Shown piece after piece: positions 59,029 through 64,000 of a stretch of 64,000 nt of DNA. Location of the stretch: positions 1,116,001-1,180,000 of the forward strand of contig NZ_JAMZDX010000002.1 of NCBI RefSeq assembly GCF_024172095.1, read 5' to 3'. The DNA comes from Kitasatospora cinereorecta (GTDB lineage Bacteria; Actinomycetota; Actinomycetes; Streptomycetales; Streptomycetaceae). The notes under the pieces are model-generated. The model had not been told where the DNA came from. It saw only the letters and a program-made list of their open reading frames with translations, and did no database searches. Position 1 is the stretch's first letter; the number at the start of each line of letters is the position of its first letter. The translations under genes were made by a program, and so were the position numbers.

Positions 59029-60381
59029 TCAGGGGGATGCCGGTCGAGCGGCAGCGGTGAGGAGGTCGGGAAGGGTGCCCCGGTAGGCGGGCATCAGGGA
59101 GTTGACCTCGCGCCAGAAGCCGGGGGAGGGCGGGTGCGTGGCCAGTCGGCGGGCCACCACGGCGAGGGCGGCGGCGTGGAAGGCGGCGCGTCCGCCGCCC
59201 GGCTCCTGGACGTCGGCGTGGAAGGAGGAGGTCTGGCCGGCGTAGCCGGCGACGACGGCGGCCGGGCGGGTGTGGGCCACCGCCTGCTCGGCGGTGATCA
59301 GGCCGAGTTCGACGGCGGAGTAGACGTGGTGGATGGTCAGACCGTCCTCGCTGACCTCCGTGGTGGCGAGGACGGTCAGCGGGTCGTGCTCGGCGAGGCG
59401 GCCGGGGATCAGCGGGCCTCGGTGCCAGGTCGACGGCTGCGACGTCCGCGCCGGGGGCGGGGGTTCGGGGGCGGGCGGCCTGCGGGGCAGGTCGCGAGGT
59501 GCCGGACGGCCCGTGAGCAGGACGCGGGCGGTGGCGGGCGGGCAGTCGGGGTGGCGCGACAACAGGTAGGCGGCCAGCCGCGGCAGGCGGCGGAGCAACC
59601 CGGCCGCCGAGACCAGCGCCCAGTTCACGTGGTACGGCTCGGCCAGGATGGCCCGGCCCCGGGCGGCGTCCGCGACGGTGCGGATCTCGCCGAGGCGTTG
59701 CAGCAGCGCCCCGGTGCCGATCAGGCGCTCCTCCGCACTGGTCAGGTACGCCTCCGGGTCCGCCTCGGCGGAGGCCTCGGCGATCCGGCGGGTCGCCTCG
59801 TCCAGCGGCCGGCCCGGCGGCAGCGCGTCCAGCACTTCGCGCACCCACGCGGGTCCGCCCGCGAGCCGTACGGTGCGCCAGGCGGCAGCCCATTCGGTGG
59901 TCAGGATGAGCCCCTCCCAGCGGGAGCTGCGGCGGTCGATCAGCGCGGCGGCGGCCAGCTCGGGGTCGTCGGAGCGCAGCGCGGCGCGGTGGTGTTCCGC
60001 CTGGTAGCAGGCACCGGCGGCGACCAGGGCCGGGTTGCGGCGGCGCAGGTGGTGTTCCACCGCGATCGCCAGACGGTAGTTGTCGGCGAGCGCCGCGTCG
60101 ATGCGCGGGTCGTCGAAGTCCAGCAGGCGCTGCTGCGCGGCGTGGTTGCGGACCATCTCCGCCGCGGCGCGGCGCACGGCCGGGGTGCCGTCGTCGACGG
60201 CGCTGTCGACCACGGTCGGCGGGTGCTCGTGGCCGAGGCGGAAGAAGCCGGGGTCGGTGTCGACGAGTTCGGCGAGTGCGGGCGCGCGGTGGGCGCGGGG
60301 CAGCAGCGCCACCAGGCAGCCGACGTTGAAGCGCCGCGCCTGGGTCGCGACCCTCTCGGCGTGTTCGCTGTCGGCTGTCAT
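59029..60381 (-). CDS. large helical protein of unknown function
   Basis: A 450-residue, Ala/Arg-rich helical protein. The repeats of helix pairs (ALVAAGACYQAEHHRAALRS; LVSAAGLLRRLPRLAAYLLS) suggest a HEAT-like solenoid. A Pro-rich break (APEPPPPARTSQPS) divides it near residue 310, and a smaller C-terminal half follows (VVAGYAGQTSSFHADVQEPG). No catalytic motif. ATG 60381. Divergent from the ABC transporter operon. Function unassigned. Confidence 0.8.
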   Translation of the reverse strand: MTADSEHAERVATQARRFNVGCLVALLPRAHRAPALAELVDTDPGFFRLGHEHPPTVVDSAVDDGTPAVRRAAAEMVRNHAAQQRLLDFDDPRIDAALADNYRLAIAVEHHLRRRNPALVAAGACYQAEHHRAALRSDDPELAAAALIDRRSSRWEGLILTTEWAAAWRTVRLAGGPAWVREVLDALPPGRPLDEATRRIAEASAEADPEAYLTSAEERLIGTGALLQRLGEIRTVADAARGRAILAEPYHVNWALVSAAGLLRRLPRLAAYLLSRHPDCPPATARVLLTGRPAPRDLPRRPPAPEPPPPARTSQPSTWHRGPLIPGRLAEHDPLTVLATTEVSEDGLTIHHVYSAVELGLITAEQAVAHTRPAAVVAGYAGQTSSFHADVQEPGGGRAAFHAAALAVVARRLATHPPSPGFWREVNSLMPAYRGTLPDLLTAAARPASP

Positions 60382-60542
60382 GGCGGGACGCTAACAGGCG
60401 GTGACGGTCGCGGGCAGCCGGTTTGCACCGGGCGCTGCCGACCTCCAGTGCACGGACGGTGACGCCCCGGGGCCGGCCGGAACAGTCCGTGGCTCCACGG
60501 GTCCATACTGGGCCGAACTGCTTGTCGAGAGGCGTCGTCCAC

Positions 60543-61277
60543 ATGGCCAAGAACTCCGCCCCACCGCGCGCCGCCGCGCGCAGGGCGCTGCTGCAACTGA
60601 CCGGGGTGAGCCGCTCGTACGGCGGCCGTGAGGTGCTGCACCCCGTCGACCTCGAGCTGGCGGCCGGTGAGTGCGTGGCGCTGCTCGGGCACAACGGGTC
60701 CGGCAAGTCGACCCTGCTTCGAGTCGCGGCGGGCCGCGACCTGCCGACCGGCGGGACGGTGCGGTTCGACGGTCTGGCGATGAACGAGAACGACCCCCGG
60801 ATCCGGGCCAGGGTCGCGGTCGTCGGCGACACGGTCGCCTGCTATCCCGACCTGACGGTGCGCGAGCACCTGCTGCTGGTCGCCGTCGCGCACGGGGTCG
60901 CCGACGCGGCCGACTGGGTCGCGCAGGTACTGGAGAACCGGTCGCTCACCGAGCGGGCCGACGCGCTGCCGTCCGCCCTCTCCTCGGGCCAGATGCAGGC
61001 CCTGCTGCTGGCCTGCGCACTCGTCCGGCCCCGCGACCTGCTGCTGCTCGACGAGCCCGAGCAGCGTCTCGACCCGCAGGCGCGCCGGCGGCTCGCCGAA
61101 CTCCTGGCGGCGGAGCTCGCCGACGGGGTGGCGGTGCTGCTGGTCACCCACCACACCGACCTCGCGCTGGAGATCGCCGACCGAGTGGTGGTGCTGGAGG
61201 AGGGACGGATCGTCCGGCAGGGCGCGCCCGCCGAGATCCTGACGGCCGAAGCAGCCGCATCGGCCGGCGCCCGGTGA
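60543..61277 (+). CDS. ABC transporter ATP-binding protein
   Basis: A 244-residue ATPase. Walker A is LLGHNGSGKSTLL (about 47-59), the signature is ALSSGQMQALLLACALV (SSGQ in place of LSGGQ), Walker B is DLLLLDEPEQRLDP and the switch is TLLVTHHTD-like VLLVTHHTDLALE. ATG 60543 with GAGAGGCG eight bases upstream. Its stop overlaps the start of the permease as GTGA. Probably an exporter for a drug or peptide; substrate not evident. Confidence 0.95.
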   Translation: MAKNSAPPRAAARRALLQLTGVSRSYGGREVLHPVDLELAAGECVALLGHNGSGKSTLLRVAAGRDLPTGGTVRFDGLAMNENDPRIRARVAVVGDTVACYPDLTVREHLLLVAVAHGVADAADWVAQVLENRSLTERADALPSALSSGQMQALLLACALVRPRDLLLLDEPEQRLDPQARRRLAELLAAELADGVAVLLVTHHTDLALEIADRVVVLEEGRIVRQGAPAEILTAEAAASAGAR

Positions 61278-63046
61278 GCCGCCCCGAGGCCGTGGCCGGT
61301 CTGCCGTCCCCCACGACGGGACAGCCCACGCCCACGGACCCCATGGAGACGGCCGCGGACCCGGGCGAGGACGCGATCGCGGCCGAGTGGACGGCGGACG
61401 ACGACTGGACCGACGAGGCACTGGCGCTGCTGCGCGCCCTGCGCGCACCGCACCGGCGCAACCGGGCCAAGCAGGCCGGCTTCGCGCTCTACTGCACCCT
61501 GCTCATCCTGGTGATCTGGGGCGGCATCCCCAGCCTCGGCCTCTTCCTCCAGGCGTCGATGGGCGCCGACTACACCCGGCACGGCCCCGACCTGCTGGCC
61601 GCCATGCCCAGCGGCATCGCCGCGGTCGGGCTCGCGACCCTGCTGCTGGCTGTCCGCGACGGGCTGTGGCGCGGGCCGGTGGTGCCGCCGCGGGCCACCA
61701 CCGACTGGCTCCTCGCGCACCCGGTCCGGCCGCGTCCGGTGCTGCGGCCGTGGTTCTGGCTCTCCTGCGGGCTGGCCGTCTTCCCCGGGCTCGTGATCGC
61801 CGTCGGCGGCATGGTGGCGCTCGGACTGACCGAGCGCGTCGGCCTGCCCGCAGCCCTCGGCTGGTGCCTGGCCGGCGCCGTCTGCCTGCCGCTGCTGGGC
61901 GTCTGCGCCGGGCTGCTGGTGCAGCGCAGCCCGCTGGCCGCCCGCTGGGCGCGCCGGCTCACCCCGTACGTCACCGTGCTGATCCTGGCGCTCGCAGTGC
62001 AGAGCGCGCTGGCCGTCGCGGGGCACCCCGTCCGCTGGCTGGAGCGGGTGGAACTGTGGTCGGGCCCCTGGGGCTGGGCGGGGCTCGCGGCGCTGGCCCC
62101 GACGCCCGCCGCCGTTCCGGGAGGCGGGCTCGCCGCCGCCCTGCTGGTCGTGCCGACCGTGGTCTGCCTGGTGCTCGCGGACCGGGCCGCCGCCGCACTG
62201 TCGCTGCCCCTGCTGCGGGAGCGGGCCCGGACGGCGGCCGGGGTGCTGGCCGCGCTGCGGACGGTCGAGCTGCGCGCGGCACGGCTGGCCGTGGCCGGCG
62301 CGTCCGGTAGCGGCCGACAGCTCCGGGTCCGGCTGCCCGTGCCCCGGCAGTCCTGGCTGATCCTGTACTGGCGGGACGCCCTCGCACTGCTCCGCGCACC
62401 CGCACGGCTCGGTCGCGCGGTGCTGCTGACCGTACCGGCCGTGCTCTGCGCGGTGCTGGCCCACGGCACCCGGGGCGGGGTCTCCTGGGCCGTCACGGCC
62501 GTCGCCCTGCTCTTCGGCTACCTGGCCGTCGCCCAACTGCTGGAGCCCGCCCGGATCGAGACCGACGACGTGCGCCGGGCATCCTGGTCCCCCTACCCGT
62601 TCGCCGGTCTCATGCTGCGCCATGCGGTGGTGCCCGCCGTCCTCGGCCTCGTCCTGGCGGCAGGGGGAGCGGCCGTCGTACTCGCGTCCGGCGGAGGGTC
62701 GGCGGCCTGGCTCGCGCCCCTCGCCGTGCCGGCCCTGGTCGCGGCCGGGCTGGTGAACGCCTGCCGCGGGGCGGCCCGCCGCGATCTGCTGTACCGCTCG
62801 TCGCAGGCGGCCGGCGGGAGCATCGGGACGGTGGTGTTCGCCGCCTGGTACGCGGCCGGTCCGGCCGTGGCCGTGCCGGTGCTGGCCCTGCCGTTCTCGG
62901 CGGCGCTGCGCAGCGGGTCGGCGGGCTCTCTGAGCCAGGCGACCGCGGTCGGTCTGGTCCTGGCTGTCGCGCTGCTGCGGTGGGCGTGGGTCAGGGCGGG
63001 CAAGCTGCCCGCGCAGGCGCGGCCCGGCACGGTGGGCCGGCCGTAG
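61274..63046 (+). CDS. ABC transporter permease
   Basis: A 590-residue polytopic protein, with an acidic cytosolic lead of about 75 residues and some ten to twelve membrane segments. Examples are GFALYCTLLILVIWGGIPSL, GLAVFPGLVIAVGGMVALGL, YVTVLILALAVQSALAVAG and AVTAVALLFGYLAVAQLLEP. The large central loop and size fit ABC-2-like exporter permeases that work as a single polypeptide. GTG 61274 overlaps the ATPase stop. The two form the whole transporter. Confidence 0.9.
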   Translation: MSRPEAVAGLPSPTTGQPTPTDPMETAADPGEDAIAAEWTADDDWTDEALALLRALRAPHRRNRAKQAGFALYCTLLILVIWGGIPSLGLFLQASMGADYTRHGPDLLAAMPSGIAAVGLATLLLAVRDGLWRGPVVPPRATTDWLLAHPVRPRPVLRPWFWLSCGLAVFPGLVIAVGGMVALGLTERVGLPAALGWCLAGAVCLPLLGVCAGLLVQRSPLAARWARRLTPYVTVLILALAVQSALAVAGHPVRWLERVELWSGPWGWAGLAALAPTPAAVPGGGLAAALLVVPTVVCLVLADRAAAALSLPLLRERARTAAGVLAALRTVELRAARLAVAGASGSGRQLRVRLPVPRQSWLILYWRDALALLRAPARLGRAVLLTVPAVLCAVLAHGTRGGVSWAVTAVALLFGYLAVAQLLEPARIETDDVRRASWSPYPFAGLMLRHAVVPAVLGLVLAAGGAAVVLASGGGSAAWLAPLAVPALVAAGLVNACRGAARRDLLYRSSQAAGGSIGTVVFAAWYAAGPAVAVPVLALPFSAALRSGSAGSLSQATAVGLVLAVALLRWAWVRAGKLPAQARPGTVGRP

Positions 63047-63062
63047 GTCCGGCGGCGGCCGG

Positions 63063-64000
63063 TCAGCAGACGGCGGTGAGCGAGTCGACGAGGATGCCGA
63101 GTCCCTCACTCGCCTCGTCCTCGGCGAGGGTCAACGGGGGAGCCATCCGCAGGGTGTGGCCGTACAGGCCCCCCTTGCCGATGAGCAGGCCCCGCCGCTT
63201 CGTCTCCTCCAGGACCCTGGTGGCCAGCGCCGGGCTGGGCGCCCCGCTGTCGGGGTCCACCAGGTCGACGGCGAGCATCAGGCCCTTGCCCCGGACGTCG
63301 CCCACGGCCGGGAGCTTGTCGACGGCGGTGCGCAGGCCGTCGATCAGTAGCCGGCCGAGGTGTTGGGCGTTGGCCTGGAGGTCGTGCGCGAGCAGGAAGT
63401 CGAGGGTCGCCTTCGCCGCCGCCGTCGCGATCGGGTTGCCACCGAAGGTGGAGATGCCGTTGGCCGGAAGGGCGTCCATCAGCGCGCCGTCCGCGACGAC
63501 CCCGCCGATTGCGAAGCCGTTCCCGAGGCCCTTCGCGAAGGTCATCACGTCCGGAGTGACGCCGTGGGCCTGGATGCCCCAGAAGTGCTCCCCGGTACGG
63601 CCCCAGCCGGTCTGCACCTCGTCGGAGACCAGCAGGATCCCGTGCTCGTCCAGGATCTCCCGGTACCTCGCGAGGAGCCCGTCGGGTGCGGCGGTGAAGC
63701 CGCCCACACCCTGGACGGGCTCCGCGATCAGGCAGGCGACGTCGGTGGCGGTGGCCGTGGCGATGACCTGCCGCAGGTCGTCCGCGCAGAAGGTCAGGTA
63801 CTCCTCGTCCGACAGGTGCGGGAAGCGGTCGCGGTCGGTGCCGTGCAGGTAATGCACGTTGACGGGCGACAGCGAGGAGTTCTTCCAGCCCCGGTTGCCG
63901 GTGACGGCCATCGCCCCGTACGAGCGCCCGTGGTAGCTGTTGCGCAGGGCGAGCACCTGGTCGGAGCGGCGGGCGTTGGTGGCGAGCAGCAGCGCGGTCT
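63063..64000 (-). CDS. class III PLP aminotransferase, 5' end outside window
   Basis: The frame stays open to the window edge, so the N-terminus is missing; 312 residues are visible. The aminotransferase motifs are NSYHGRSYGAMAVTG, LIAEPVQGVGG, ILLVSDEVQTGWGRTGEHFW (Asp binding the pyridine nitrogen) and TFAKGLGNG with the PLP lysine. STFGGNPIATAAA and GLMLAVDLVDP follow. This is the AGXT2/4-aminobutyrate branch. The reaction would transfer an omega- or alpha-amino group to a keto acid; the exact substrate cannot be told. It converges with the ABC permease, 16 bases away. Confidence 0.92.
   Translation of the reverse strand, partial: TALLLATNARRSDQVLALRNSYHGRSYGAMAVTGNRGWKNSSLSPVNVHYLHGTDRDRFPHLSDEEYLTFCADDLRQVIATATATDVACLIAEPVQGVGGFTAAPDGLLARYREILDEHGILLVSDEVQTGWGRTGEHFWGIQAHGVTPDVMTFAKGLGNGFAIGGVVADGALMDALPANGISTFGGNPIATAAAKATLDFLLAHDLQANAQHLGRLLIDGLRTAVDKLPAVGDVRGKGLMLAVDLVDPDSGAPSPALATRVLEETKRRGLLIGKGGLYGHTLRMAPPLTLAEDEASEGLGILVDSLTAVC

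Noticed and set aside
1-64000. tRNA, rRNA or CRISPR array
   Set aside because: No cloverleaf, rRNA segment or regularly spaced repeat was recognised by eye; a dedicated scan would be needed to exclude a divergent tRNA.

Overview
The window is very high-GC DNA with GTG/TTG starts, GGAGG-type ribosome sites, translationally coupled (ATGA/GTGA) gene pairs, TetR/GntR/AraC regulators, chaplin-like secreted proteins and class F sortases. This points to a streptomycete (Streptomyces or Kitasatospora); the sequence alone does not settle the genus. The many gene fragments, insertion sequences and small hypothetical genes suggest an accessory region such as a chromosome arm or integrated element. No rRNA, tRNA or CRISPR array was seen.

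Layout. 0-3 kb: end of a beta-propeller-like gene, a RelE/ParE-type toxin-antitoxin pair, and a class F sortase with a membrane-anchored Excalibur protein. 3.5-8.7 kb: an XRE gene that looks frameshifted, an AraC-controlled pair of oxidoreductases, a P-loop protein and a broken gene. 9-14 kb: a TPR protein convergent with an operon of a hypothetical protein, a CoiA-like nuclease and a RecD2-type helicase. 14-17.4 kb: transposase debris, a frameshifted papain-like peptidase and holin-like gene (possible phage lysis remnant), a coiled-coil membrane protein and a secreted protein. 17.4-21.4 kb: an Fe(II)/2-oxoglutarate oxygenase and a PLP lyase, divergent from a TetR gene with an operator between them, then a GntR gene. 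21.4-24.6 kb: IS30 debris, a second copy of the sortase/Excalibur pair and a secreted HNH nuclease.

26.2-32.1 kb is a mobile-element cluster. An IS5 (IS427-type) element sits on the stop codon of a beta-propeller gene. It is itself split by a complete IS110-family element. The non-coding left end of the IS110 element contains guide segments matching both its target and its own ends, so a bridge RNA can be read from the sequence. A complete ISL3 element with 8-bp target duplications follows.

32.1-42.9 kb is the most interesting functional region. An HTH-NACHT-transmembrane protein and a secreted anchored protein are transcribed leftward. Divergently, a tight seven-gene operon carries a TerY-like vWA protein, a PP2C-like phosphatase, a transmembrane kinase with a Cys-rich outer domain, a small zinc-ribbon membrane protein, a PknH-like sensor protein, a secreted coiled-coil protein with a nuclease-like C-terminus, and a SUKH-type immunity protein. 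A perfect 18-bp palindrome lies between the two units. I read this as a phospho-signalling module wired to a secreted toxin and its immunity protein, possibly controlled by the NACHT protein.

43-51 kb holds small hypothetical genes, an RmlD-like reductase, a cupin, an adenylate-kinase-like protein that has lost its P-loop, and fragments of RHS and XRE-TPR genes. 51-64 kb looks more like ordinary chromosome: a DUF4352-type membrane protein, a sulfatase with its formylglycine-generating enzyme, a TetR-controlled quinone oxidoreductase with three operators, a Nudix hydrolase, an ABC transporter, and the 3' part of a class III aminotransferase running off the end.
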